DNA of 64,000 nucleotides from Bacillota bacterium. GTDB taxonomy: Bacteria; Bacillota; Clostridia; Lachnospirales; Lachnospiraceae. Below the pieces are notes generated by a model. That model ran no database searches. It was not told where the DNA came from and was given only the letters and a program-made list of their open reading frames with translations. The translations under genes and the position numbers were made by a program. The stretch's first letter is position 1. Every line of letters begins with the position of its first letter. The DNA lies in assembly GCA_023409535.1 (NCBI GenBank), contig JAEYGZ010000036.1:186001-250000 (forward strand), written 5' to 3'. This document shows positions 51,968 to 60,021 of this stretch, piece after piece.

Positions 51968-53470
51968 ATGAGCAATTATGTCTTGGAACTGAAGGATGTT
52001 GTTAAGACATTCGGTGGAGTCACAGCATTAAACGGCGTACACTTTCAGTTAAAAAGGGGAGAGATACATGCCTTGATGGGAGAAAACGGAGCAGGGAAAT
52101 CGACCTTCATTAAAGTGATTACAGGAGTGCATCAGCCTGACAGCGGTGTAATGCTCCTGGAGGGGGAAAAAATAATACTGCGTTCCACTGCGGATTCGGC
52201 AAAGCTTGGGATAGCGGCTATTTATCAGCATGTAACTGCGTTTCCTGATTTAACGGTAACCGAGAATATATTCATGGGTCAGGAACTGAAGAATAAAGCG
52301 GGTCTGTATCACTGGAAACTTATGAATCAGCGGGCCAAGGAGCTGATAGAGCCGCTCAGTAAGGATATTGATGTTATGAAGCCTATGGGAAGCTTAAGTG
52401 TTGCCCAACAGCAGCTGGTGGAGATAGCAAAAGCCTTATCAAGAGATGCAAGGATCTTAATTATGGATGAACCTACCGCATCCTTAACCAAAACGGAATG
52501 TGAGGAATTGTATCTGATTGCGGAACGTCTCAGGGATGATGGGGTATCAATTATCTTTATTACGCACAAATTTGAAGATATGTACCGTCTTGCAACCAGA
52601 GTTACCGTATTTCGGGATTCCCAATACATCGGTACCTGGGATGTGGATAAAATATCAAATCAGAAATTGATTACGGAGATGGTTAACAGAGAGCTTGATC
52701 AGATGTATCCTCCAAAAAAATCAGTGATTGGCGATGTTTTTCTTGAGGTTGATAATATTTCCAAGGAAGGATACTTTAAAAATGTTTCCTTTCAGGTAAG
52801 GAAGGGTGAAATCGTAGCCCTGACAGGACTTGTGGGCGCAGGCAGAACGGAAGTATGTCAAAGTATCTTCGGCATTATGAAAATCGACAGCGGCTCGGTC
52901 AGGCTGAACAAGGAAACGGTGAATATCAAGAACCCCATAGATGCATTAAAGTATGGGATCGGACTCTTGCCGGAGGACAGACAGATACAGGGTTTGGTGA
53001 ATGAGCTCCCCATCTATCAGAACGTATCCTCCGCGTCAATGAAAAAATTTGAGAAGAAGAATCTGATCAATGTGTCCGGCGAGATCGAGAATGCCATTGA
53101 TTTATGCCAGAAAATTAATTTAAAGGCGAAGGATATCAGTGCGCCGCCCTCCTCCTTGTCCGGCGGAAACCAGCAGAAGGTGGTATTTGCCAAGCTGCTG
53201 AGCTGTGATCTCAAGGTACTTATTCTGGATGAACCCACCAAGGGTATTGACGTGGGCGCAAAATATTCCATTTACGAGATTATGAACGAGCTGGCCGCCA
53301 AGGGCTATGCCATTATTATGGTTTCCTCAGAAATGCCTGAGGTTCTTGGGATGGCGGACCATATTGTAGTAATGAAATCCGGCCGTGTAACAGGCGACTT
53401 CCTGATAAAGGGTGCAACCCAGGAGATGATTCTGGAAGCCTCGCTAAAGAGTAATGATAAGGAGGATTAA
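51968..53470 (+). CDS. rhaT: Rhamnose-type sugar ABC transporter ATPase (double ABC)
   Basis: A 500-residue RbsA/MglA-like ATPase with two ABC domains. Domain 1 has Walker A GENGAGKST, signature LSVAQQQLVEIAKAL, Walker B LIMDEPTASLT. Domain 2 has the degenerate Walker A GLVGAGRTEVC, signature LSGGNQQKVVFAKLL and Walker B LILDEPTKGID, the usual asymmetry for this class. It powers import by the two permeases that follow. The ATG at 51968 is behind AAAGGAG. Rhamnose specificity is inferred from the order ATPase-permease-permease-binding protein-rhaM and from rhaD nearby; close relatives move ribose, galactose or autoinducer-2. Confidence 0.88.
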   Translation: MSNYVLELKDVVKTFGGVTALNGVHFQLKRGEIHALMGENGAGKSTFIKVITGVHQPDSGVMLLEGEKIILRSTADSAKLGIAAIYQHVTAFPDLTVTENIFMGQELKNKAGLYHWKLMNQRAKELIEPLSKDIDVMKPMGSLSVAQQQLVEIAKALSRDARILIMDEPTASLTKTECEELYLIAERLRDDGVSIIFITHKFEDMYRLATRVTVFRDSQYIGTWDVDKISNQKLITEMVNRELDQMYPPKKSVIGDVFLEVDNISKEGYFKNVSFQVRKGEIVALTGLVGAGRTEVCQSIFGIMKIDSGSVRLNKETVNIKNPIDALKYGIGLLPEDRQIQGLVNELPIYQNVSSASMKKFEKKNLINVSGEIENAIDLCQKINLKAKDISAPPSSLSGGNQQKVVFAKLLSCDLKVLILDEPTKGIDVGAKYSIYEIMNELAAKGYAIIMVSSEMPEVLGMADHIVVMKSGRVTGDFLIKGATQEMILEASLKSNDKED

Positions 53471-53473
53471 GGC

Positions 53474-54478
53474 GTGAAGAAGCAAAATGATTCATTGATC
53501 AAAAAAGTAATCAACGGCAGAAATAACGGTCTTTTAATTGCATTTGCGATACTCCTTGTCATCGCTGCAATCATTACACCGTCCATGTATTCCGTAACCT
53601 CCATCATGAACATGCTCCAGAATAATGCGGTTTATATGCTGCTGGCAGTCGGCATGATGATGGTCATCATCACCGGAGGAATTGACTTGTCGGTTGCCTC
53701 CACTTTGGGACTGTCCGGTGTTATCTGCTCCTCCTTAATGAGCAGAAACACAAATATACCCGCAATCGTATGGGTGCTGCTCGGTATATGCGTCGGGGCC
53801 TTATGCGGTGCATTTAACGGGTTTATCGTGGGTTATCTTAAGATGGTGCCAATGATAGCGACGCTGGGTACCATGTATATTTACCGCGGTTTTGCTTTTA
53901 TGGCCTCGGGAGGGAACTGGTGGTTTCCGCATCAGTTTACCGAGGGTTATTTAAAGTTTGCAACCGGCAGGATCTTCGGTGCATATAACATTTTATGGAT
54001 TACGGTAATCATTTTTATACTTGCAGGCGTGTTTTTATCCTATACCTCCAGAGGCAGGAGAATTTATGCCGTAGGTACCAACAGGGAATCAGCCAAGGTT
54101 GCGGGAATCAAGGAAGCCAGGGTTAAATTTCTGGCATTTACACTCTGCGGTGCGCTGGCAGGTCTGGCCGGAATGCTTTATACGGCAAATTATGCCATCG
54201 CTTATTACGGTATGGGCGAGGGCTATGAAATGATAGCAATCGCAATCTGTATCCTTGGGGGTGTCAGCATAACCGGCGGAAAAGGAAGAATTGACGGTGT
54301 GATTATCGGAGCCCTGATGATGAGTGTTATCACTTATTTCATCAGTCTGCTGCCCGGCTTGAGCGTATGGCAGAACGCAATTCAGGGCGGTATTATCATT
54401 ATTGCTGTTGCAATTAACCTGTTTACACTGATGTCCGCCAGAAAACGCGTACTGAAAGAAAGGGGTGACCTCATCTAA
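53474..54478 (+). CDS. rhaP: Rhamnose-type sugar ABC transporter permease 1
   Basis: A 334-residue BPD_transp_2 family permease with about ten hydrophobic segments. The conserved GGIDLSVASTLGLSGVICSS and the coupling-helix/late motif ICILGGVSITGGKGRIDGVI are those of RbsC-type permeases, and GRRIYAVGTNRESAKVAGI is the usual cytoplasmic loop. The GTG start at 53474 is behind AAGGAGGA in the end of the ATPase gene. Its TAA overlaps the ATG of the second permease by one base. Confidence 0.88.
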   Translation: MKKQNDSLIKKVINGRNNGLLIAFAILLVIAAIITPSMYSVTSIMNMLQNNAVYMLLAVGMMMVIITGGIDLSVASTLGLSGVICSSLMSRNTNIPAIVWVLLGICVGALCGAFNGFIVGYLKMVPMIATLGTMYIYRGFAFMASGGNWWFPHQFTEGYLKFATGRIFGAYNILWITVIIFILAGVFLSYTSRGRRIYAVGTNRESAKVAGIKEARVKFLAFTLCGALAGLAGMLYTANYAIAYYGMGEGYEMIAIAICILGGVSITGGKGRIDGVIIGALMMSVITYFISLLPGLSVWQNAIQGGIIIIAVAINLFTLMSARKRVLKERGDLI

Positions 54479-55743
54479 TGTCTGCTTCAACAAAACCCCC
54501 GGTTTATAATTTAACGGTAAAAGATAAATTTGATTTTAGAAAATTCCTGGTTCAATGGGAAATGATTTTGATCTATCTCCTTGTTTTAATCAATCTTGTA
54601 CTTATGGCTACGAAAAGTAATCTATATTTTGCACCGGGTACGATTCAATCCATCATACAGTCGGGTATGGATTTGTCTCCGCTGGTTCTTGGAATGATAT
54701 TTGTCCTTATGATCGGAGATATCGACGTGTCGGTTGCCTCCATTATGATTGTGGCTTCCATGGTAACCGGATTATCTATGAATGCAGGCCTCCCGGTAGT
54801 GCTGTGTGTGCTGCTGGGGGTGGTATTCGGAGGTTTATGCGGGGCGTTCAACGGCTTCCTGGTTGCCTATATGAAGATGCCCTCGGTAATCGTAACGATT
54901 TCAACCTCCATGCTGTTTCGCGGTATTGTCAAAATCATATTGGATGTTAATGTTTTAAAGAATTTCCCCAAATTCTATGTTCAGCTGGCCTGGACGAATC
55001 TGCTGGGGATTCCGGTAGCACTTATTTGCTTTCTGCTGATGGCCGGCGTATTTGTTCTGATCCTGCATAAATCCACCTTCGGCCGCAAGCTGTATTTCAT
55101 CGGCAATAATGCAACCTGTGCAACCTATTCCGGAGTCAGTGTGGAGAGAACCAAGATGGCCGTATTTATTGTAATGGGAATTATGGCGGGTGTCACCTCC
55201 ATCTTTTTCGTAGGACGTATGGGCGGAGGTGTCAGCTCCACCATGGGTACCGGATATGAGCTGGATGCAATCGCCATCTGTGTTCTTGGCGGTATTTCAA
55301 CCAACGGCGGCAGGGGCAGGGTCTACGGACCTGTGATTGCAACGTTGATCATGACCTTCCTCTCTTATGCTTTAGGCTTAATGGGTGTGGATGCAAACTC
55401 CAGAAAAATCATGATCGGCTTTATCCTGATCATTGCAGTATTAATTCCAAAACTGAATCAGGAGCTTTTAGAAACACTTAAATTAAAGCTGCTTTATGCA
55501 AATAATAAAAATATACAGGCAGTGAATTTGAAAGCGGCTGAAGAGGTTAAATCTCTGACGAAGCTCATTACGGAGACCAAAAAGGATACAAAATTAAATG
55601 AAACGGATAAATTGGACAAAATAAATAAATATAACGATAAGATAGTAACCATTAAGGCAAAATGCAAGGAACAGACGGAAAGATTAAGGGAAGAGACAAA
55701 AACCCACCGCAGGAAAGCGGCTAAGGCACCAATGAATAATTAA
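54478..55743 (+). CDS. rhaQ: Rhamnose-type sugar ABC transporter permease 2 with charged C-terminal extension
   Basis: A 421-residue permease. Residues 1-330 are the standard RbsC-like membrane domain (GDIDVSVASIMIVASMVTGL; GRKLYFIGNNATCATYSGV; ICVLGGISTNGGRGRVYGPV). The last 85 or so residues are unlike ordinary permeases: a lysine- and glutamate-rich, coiled-coil-like tail (AAEEVKSLTKLITETKKDTK; KCKEQTERLREETKTHRRK). The tail is in frame with good codon use, so it is not a frameshift artefact. It lies on the cytoplasmic side by the usual topology. Function of the tail unknown. Confidence 0.86.
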   Translation: MSASTKPPVYNLTVKDKFDFRKFLVQWEMILIYLLVLINLVLMATKSNLYFAPGTIQSIIQSGMDLSPLVLGMIFVLMIGDIDVSVASIMIVASMVTGLSMNAGLPVVLCVLLGVVFGGLCGAFNGFLVAYMKMPSVIVTISTSMLFRGIVKIILDVNVLKNFPKFYVQLAWTNLLGIPVALICFLLMAGVFVLILHKSTFGRKLYFIGNNATCATYSGVSVERTKMAVFIVMGIMAGVTSIFFVGRMGGGVSSTMGTGYELDAIAICVLGGISTNGGRGRVYGPVIATLIMTFLSYALGLMGVDANSRKIMIGFILIIAVLIPKLNQELLETLKLKLLYANNKNIQAVNLKAAEEVKSLTKLITETKKDTKLNETDKLDKINKYNDKIVTIKAKCKEQTERLREETKTHRRKAAKAPMNN

Positions 55744-55825
55744 CGGTATAGGCAGTCAGGGACTGTTTCTATATACAGTAATCAGTGATATCTGATTACA
55801 AAAAAATTATGGGAGGATGTAAGCA

Positions 55826-57022
55826 ATGAAAAAATTCAAAAAGTTATTGGCACTTGGCTTATCCATCGCTATGGTTGCAGGTGCAATGTCGGGCTGCTCT
55901 ACAACACAGAATGCTCCGGCAGGTGGTACTTCCACCGGCGACACCACAACAAAAGGCACAGATTCAAAAGACAGTGATTCACTGGAGGGAGCACATGTAT
56001 TTATGTTCAAATCCACCGGTAATACCTTTGGTGATTTGATGTTTGAAGGCTTCTACAGCTACATGCTGGCCAAGGGCCAGAAAGCGGTTTATAAAAGCCC
56101 TGCCGAAACAACTGTTGCAGCGCAGGTACAGCTGCTGGACGAGTTGATTACACAGAAGGTAGCGTCCATAACCATCTCCACAAACGGTGATGCAGGATAC
56201 GATGAAGTGTTTAAGAAGGCGAAGGAAGCCGGAATTACGATTACATCAATTGATTCCGCGGCAAGCCCGGATTATCGTACGACACATATTAATCAGGCGG
56301 ATCCCGGCGATATCGGAGCATATCTTGTTCAGGGTGCCGTTCTGATTACCCTTGGTATTGACTATCCCGAAGACGGCGATATGAAAAAAGCGGTTACGGA
56401 TGCTTTGGCTAATTATACCGGTGATGAAATCGTTCTGGGCGTATTATCCGCTTCCATTGACACACCGGTTCAGAACAGCTGGATCGCAGCAATGGAAAAA
56501 GAGCTCCAGGATACCGTTTATGCAGGCAAGGTCAACCCTGCCATTGATAAGAAATACGGTAACGATGACCTGACAGAATCCACAACCCAGGCACAGGCGT
56601 TTGTTGCGGAGAATAAAGTGGACTGTATCATTTCTCCTACAACAGTAGGTATTGCGGCAGCGGGCCAGACACTGAAGACTTCCAACAGCAAAATCAAGTT
56701 AACCGGACTGGGCCTGCCTTCGGAAATGCAGTCATTCATGCCTGCAGAGCCCACAGACGATGCGTTTGCATCTGTTTGCCCTTATATGATGCTTTGGGAC
56801 GTAATCCACCTTGGCGCAGTATCGGCAGCCTCTACCTTAGCAACGATCGACGGTTCCTTTGACGGGTCAGTCGGCTCCAGCTTTACCATGGATGCATTCC
56901 GTGAGTATCCTGAGACGGTTTATACCGCATATGATAACGGAGACGGCGGTACGGCTGTATTGGCAGGCACACCTTATGTATTCTACAAGGGTAATATGAA
57001 GGATTGGAAGGGCAAACTGTAA
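55826..57022 (+). CDS. rhaS: Rhamnose-type sugar-binding lipoprotein
   Basis: A 398-residue substrate-binding protein of the Peripla_BP_4 (ribose/rhamnose) type. The lipoprotein signal KKFKKLLALGLSIAMVAGAM with SGC lipobox is followed by a Thr/Ser/Gly linker and the mature domain starting near AHVFMFKSTGNTFGDLMFEG. ITSIDSAASPDYRTTHINQA and GLGLPSEMQSFMPAEP fit rhamnose-binding RhaS proteins. It feeds the permease pair encoded just upstream. GGGAGG precedes the ATG. A strong hairpin follows the gene. The name here follows the Rhizobium rhaSTPQ scheme, not the E. coli regulator RhaS. Confidence 0.88.
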   Translation: MKKFKKLLALGLSIAMVAGAMSGCSTTQNAPAGGTSTGDTTTKGTDSKDSDSLEGAHVFMFKSTGNTFGDLMFEGFYSYMLAKGQKAVYKSPAETTVAAQVQLLDELITQKVASITISTNGDAGYDEVFKKAKEAGITITSIDSAASPDYRTTHINQADPGDIGAYLVQGAVLITLGIDYPEDGDMKKAVTDALANYTGDEIVLGVLSASIDTPVQNSWIAAMEKELQDTVYAGKVNPAIDKKYGNDDLTESTTQAQAFVAENKVDCIISPTTVGIAAAGQTLKTSNSKIKLTGLGLPSEMQSFMPAEPTDDAFASVCPYMMLWDVIHLGAVSAASTLATIDGSFDGSVGSSFTMDAFREYPETVYTAYDNGDGGTAVLAGTPYVFYKGNMKDWKGKL

Positions 57023-57052
57023 TAAGTAATTAAGGTTCATGAAAGCATAGGA

Positions 57053-57100
57053 AATGGCGTATTGCATCAGAGCTGACTGATAGGATGCAATACGCCGTTT
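57053..57100 (+). terminator. 17-bp hairpin after the sugar-binding protein gene
   Basis: AAATGGCGTATTGCATC pairs with GATGCAATACGCCGTTT with a single G-T around a 14-base loop; CGTGATTTTT follows. It ends the transporter operon or stabilises the binding-protein message. Confidence 0.7.
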
Positions 57101-57137
57101 CGTGATTTTTCACAATGTGAATTAGGCATAATTCATG

Positions 57138-57166
57138 TTGCAAATATGGTGTCTGACCAATATAAT
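57138..57166 (+). promoter_or_regulatory. Sigma-A promoter of rhaM
   Basis: TTGCAA at 57138-57143 and TATAAT at 57161-57166 with a 17-base spacer. The implied start falls inside the short repeat at 57168-57191. Confidence 0.65.
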
Positions 57167-57167
57167 A

Positions 57168-57191
57168 GCTTTCACATCCCGAATTCGCGGG
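57168..57191 (+). repeat. Short dispersed leader repeat, copy 2
   Basis: AGCTTTCACATCCC followed by GAATTCGCGG, matching the copy at 16449-16473 upstream of pxpA except for two G/A differences. It lies between the promoter and ribosome site of rhaM. Confidence 0.5.
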
Positions 57192-57215
57192 ATCGACAAC
57201 AGGAGGATGAAATGA

Positions 57216-57542
57216 ATGGAACAAAGTAAAAAATATGCATGGACCTGGAAGATAAAGGAAGAATATTTAGAGGAGTATGTAAAAATGCATCTTAACCCAT
57301 GGCCGGAAATTATGGAAGAGCATACGAAGGCAGGGTATCGCAATTATTCCATATTTCAAAACGGAACCCAGTTTTTCTATTGCTTTGAATGTGATGATAT
57401 AAACGCAGCCAATGCGTATATTGCAAACAGTGAGGCATGCGGCAGATGGAATGCGATTACCTCAAAAATGGTGGAGGGCTCCTTTGATTTTAGGGAAGAA
57501 GAGCCGATCAAGTTTATGCGAGAAGTTTTCTACTTGAAATAA
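57216..57542 (+). CDS. rhaM: L-rhamnose mutarotase
   Basis: A 108-residue dimeric alpha+beta barrel protein that interconverts alpha and beta L-rhamnopyranose. The family order is visible: YAWTWKIKEEYLEEYVKMHL with the active-site histidine, NPWPEIMEEHTKAGYRNYSI, the aromatic FFYCFECDD strand and CGRWNAITSKMVEG. AGGAGG precedes the ATG. Its place between the transporter and the BMC operon confirms rhamnose as a substrate of the locus. It is a single-gene unit closed by a terminator. Confidence 0.92.
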   Translation: MEQSKKYAWTWKIKEEYLEEYVKMHLNPWPEIMEEHTKAGYRNYSIFQNGTQFFYCFECDDINAANAYIANSEACGRWNAITSKMVEGSFDFREEEPIKFMREVFYLK

Positions 57543-57562
57543 TTGAAACTATGTTTTATCAG

Positions 57563-57597
57563 GCCCGCAGCTCAATTTCAGAGATGCGGGCTTTTTG
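57563..57597 (+). terminator. Intrinsic terminator after rhaM
   Basis: GCCCGCA pairs with TGCGGGC across a 15-base loop and is followed by TTTTTGT. Confidence 0.85.
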
Positions 57598-57612
57598 TAT
57601 TTCTAATACCAT

Positions 57613-57735
57613 AAAAACAAATAACAAACAAAGAAAAACAAATAAAACAAGTGAATAAAAGGATTGACTTATCTACTTTCCAGTGATACAATGCAATTAA
57701 AACAAAGATAAAACAAATAAAAACAAACAAATACA
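57613..57735 (+). promoter_or_regulatory. BMC operon promoter flanked by AAACAAA repeats
   Basis: A strong sigma-A promoter, TTGACT at 57664-57669 and TACAAT at 57687-57692 with 17 bases between, is embedded between two clusters of AAACAAA-type repeats: AAAACAAATA, ACAAACAAAG and AAAACAAATAAAAC upstream (57614-57650), and AAAACAAAG, AAAACAAATA and AAACAAACAAATA downstream (57698-57733). Repeats on both sides of a promoter suggest operators for a repressor; DeoR-family sugar-phosphate repressors use A/T-rich TTTG/CAAA direct repeats of this kind. The regulator is not identified in the window. Confidence 0.6.
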
Positions 57736-57756
57736 ACATTTCAGGAGGAAAACAAA

Positions 57757-58554
57757 ATGGTGAATGAATTTGAAATCAAAAAAGAAATATGTGAGATCGG
57801 TAAAAGAATATATGATAAAGGAATGGTTGCGTCCAATGACGGCAATATTTCCGTAAAGCTGAACGATAATGAATTTCTATGTACCCCGACAGGAGTGAGT
57901 AAGGGTTTTATGACACCGGAGTACATATGCAAGGTAGATAAAAACGGAAAAGTGCTTCAGGCCAACGGCAAGTTTAAGCCATCCTCAGAGATTAAGATGC
58001 ATATGAGGGTTTATAAGGAGAGACCGGATGTTAACGCCGTTGTGCATGCACATCCGATGTATGCTACCGCATTTGCAATTGCCGGTATTCCCTTAACACA
58101 GCCGATCATGCCCGAGGCGGTAATTTCACTTGGCTGCGTACCCATAGCAGAATATGGCACACCCTCTACGGAAGAGATTCCGGATGCGGTATCAAAGTAT
58201 CTTCCCTATTATGATGCGGTGTTACTTGAGAACCATGGAGCATTATCCTTTTCCGACTCCTTGCTATCTGCATATCACAAGATGGAATCGGTTGAATTTT
58301 ATGCGAAGTTATTATATCTGTCCAAGCAGCTGGGCGGGCCGAAGGAGCTTTCCAAAGATCAGGTTGAGAGATTATATGAAATCCGCAGGCAATTTGGTAT
58401 GACCGGAAAGCATCCGGCGGACATATGCCTCAATAATAAGAACGGAAAGCCGAGCTGCCATAATTGTAACGGGCATTCCGGCCAGGCTGACGCCAGCGAT
58501 GCATTGGTTTCCGAGATTACAAGAAAAGTAATGGAGCAATTGGGCTTGAAATAA
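57757..58554 (+). CDS. fucA: BMC-associated L-fuculose/rhamnulose-phosphate aldolase
   Basis: A 265-residue class II aldolase. Residues 1-215 are the catalytic domain: MVASNDGNISVKL, TPTGVSKGFM, the acid/base Glu in PSSEIKMHMRVY, and Zn ligands in AVVHAHPMYATAFA and LLENHGALSF. A linker (about 220-245, with two cysteines: SCHNCNGHS) leads to a C-terminal amphipathic helix ALVSEITRKVMEQLGLK, the form of an encapsulation peptide that docks enzymes to BMC shells. It produces L-lactaldehyde inside or at the compartment from L-fuculose 1-phosphate and, in related loci, from L-rhamnulose 1-phosphate. It heads the BMC operon, behind AGGAGG and the promoter described above. Confidence 0.9.
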   Translation: MVNEFEIKKEICEIGKRIYDKGMVASNDGNISVKLNDNEFLCTPTGVSKGFMTPEYICKVDKNGKVLQANGKFKPSSEIKMHMRVYKERPDVNAVVHAHPMYATAFAIAGIPLTQPIMPEAVISLGCVPIAEYGTPSTEEIPDAVSKYLPYYDAVLLENHGALSFSDSLLSAYHKMESVEFYAKLLYLSKQLGGPKELSKDQVERLYEIRRQFGMTGKHPADICLNNKNGKPSCHNCNGHSGQADASDALVSEITRKVMEQLGLK

Positions 58555-58599
58555 TTCCTGAAAGGAAATTCAGCTTAATTGACGGAAGGAGGCTCAAGT

Positions 58600-60006
58600 G
58601 TGGCTGTAGATGAAAAGCAACTTCAAGAAATAGTACAGAAGGTATTGATAAAGCTGCAGGGTAACCAGAAGTGCGATGGACAGAATGACGGCGGAAAAAG
58701 GCTGCTGGGTGTATTTGATGATATGAACGATGCGATTGCGGCAGCAAAAAAAGCACAGGCTGTTGTACAAAAGTTATCCGTGGACAGCAGGGAAAAAATA
58801 ATTGCCAATATACGCAAGAAGACCATAGAGTATGCTGAATTAATGGCAAAAATGGGTGTGGAAGAGACAAAGATGGGCAATGTCGGTCATAAAACGCTGA
58901 AACACCAGCTGGTCGCGGAGAAGACTCCGGGCACGGAGGATATCCAGACAACGGCATGGTCCGGGGACAGGGGTCTTACCCTGGTTGAAATGGGGCCTTT
59001 TGGAGTAATTGGGGCAATCACGCCCTGTACCAATCCCAGCGAGACCATTCTGTGCAACAGCATCGGAATGATTGCAGGAGGCAATACCGTAGTATTTAAT
59101 CCTCATCCCGCAGCGATCAGGGTATCCGGCTTTGCCATAAATCTGGTGAACGAGGCTTCCATGGAAGCAGGCGGTCCTGAGAATATCGCGGTATCGGTTG
59201 CAAAGCCGACGATGGATACCAGCAATATCATGATGAAGCACAAAGATATTCCGCTTTTGGTGGCAACCGGCGGCCCGGGTGTCGTTACCACGGTTCTTTC
59301 CTCAGGCAAAAGAGGAATAGGAGCGGGAGCAGGCAATCCTCCGGTACTGGTTGATGAGACGGCGGATCTTAAGAAAGCGGCGGCGGATATCGTAAATGGC
59401 GCAACCTTTGATAATAACCTTCCCTGCATTGCGGAAAAGGAAATCGTTGCGGTGAATGAAATTGCTGATGAACTGATTTACTATCTGATTGAAAATGGAT
59501 GTTATGTCATGAATAGAGAAGAACAGGATAAACTCACCAGGTTAGTATTACCTGAGAATAAATTAAACAGAAACTGTGTAGGACGGGATGCGCGTACCCT
59601 GCTTGGTATGATAGGGGTAAGCACACCGGAGACCATCCGCTGCATCATATTTGAAGGGGAAAAGGAACATCCCCTGATTGCGGAGGAGTTGATGATGCCC
59701 ATATTGGGAATTGTCAGGGCGAAGGATGTGGATGACGGCATTGAGAAAGCGGTATGGCTGGAGCACGGAAACCGTCACTCCGCACACATGCATTCAAAAA
59801 GTGTTGATAATCTTACGAAATACGGGAAAGCAATCGATACCGCCATCTTTGTTAAGAATGCTCCTTCCTATGCGGCGCTTGGATTTGGCGGAGAAGGCTT
59901 CTGTACCTTTACCATTGCCAGCAGAACCGGTGAAGGATTAACCTCGGCAAGGACCTTTACAAAGCAGAGACGCTGCGTACTGGCAGACAGTCTTTGCATA
60001 CGTTAG
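58600..60006 (+). CDS. pduP: BMC CoA-acylating aldehyde dehydrogenase
   Basis: A 468-residue PduP/EutE-type enzyme that converts propionaldehyde (or lactaldehyde-derived aldehydes) to acyl-CoA with NAD. The N-terminal helix DEKQLQEIVQKVLIKLQG is an encapsulation peptide, followed by a linker and the dehydrogenase fold: GVIGAITPCTNPSETILCN, ATGGPGVV, GAGNPPVLVDETAD, and the catalytic Cys in FDNNLPCIAEKE. The GTG at 58600 is behind GGAAGGAGG; the TTG at 58579 lies ahead of that site. Both start and targeting helix agree with homologues. Product passes to PduL, encoded downstream. Confidence 0.92.
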   Translation: MAVDEKQLQEIVQKVLIKLQGNQKCDGQNDGGKRLLGVFDDMNDAIAAAKKAQAVVQKLSVDSREKIIANIRKKTIEYAELMAKMGVEETKMGNVGHKTLKHQLVAEKTPGTEDIQTTAWSGDRGLTLVEMGPFGVIGAITPCTNPSETILCNSIGMIAGGNTVVFNPHPAAIRVSGFAINLVNEASMEAGGPENIAVSVAKPTMDTSNIMMKHKDIPLLVATGGPGVVTTVLSSGKRGIGAGAGNPPVLVDETADLKKAAADIVNGATFDNNLPCIAEKEIVAVNEIADELIYYLIENGCYVMNREEQDKLTRLVLPENKLNRNCVGRDARTLLGMIGVSTPETIRCIIFEGEKEHPLIAEELMMPILGIVRAKDVDDGIEKAVWLEHGNRHSAHMHSKSVDNLTKYGKAIDTAIFVKNAPSYAALGFGGEGFCTFTIASRTGEGLTSARTFTKQRRCVLADSLCIR

Positions 60007-60021
60007 AACGGAGGAAGAAGA

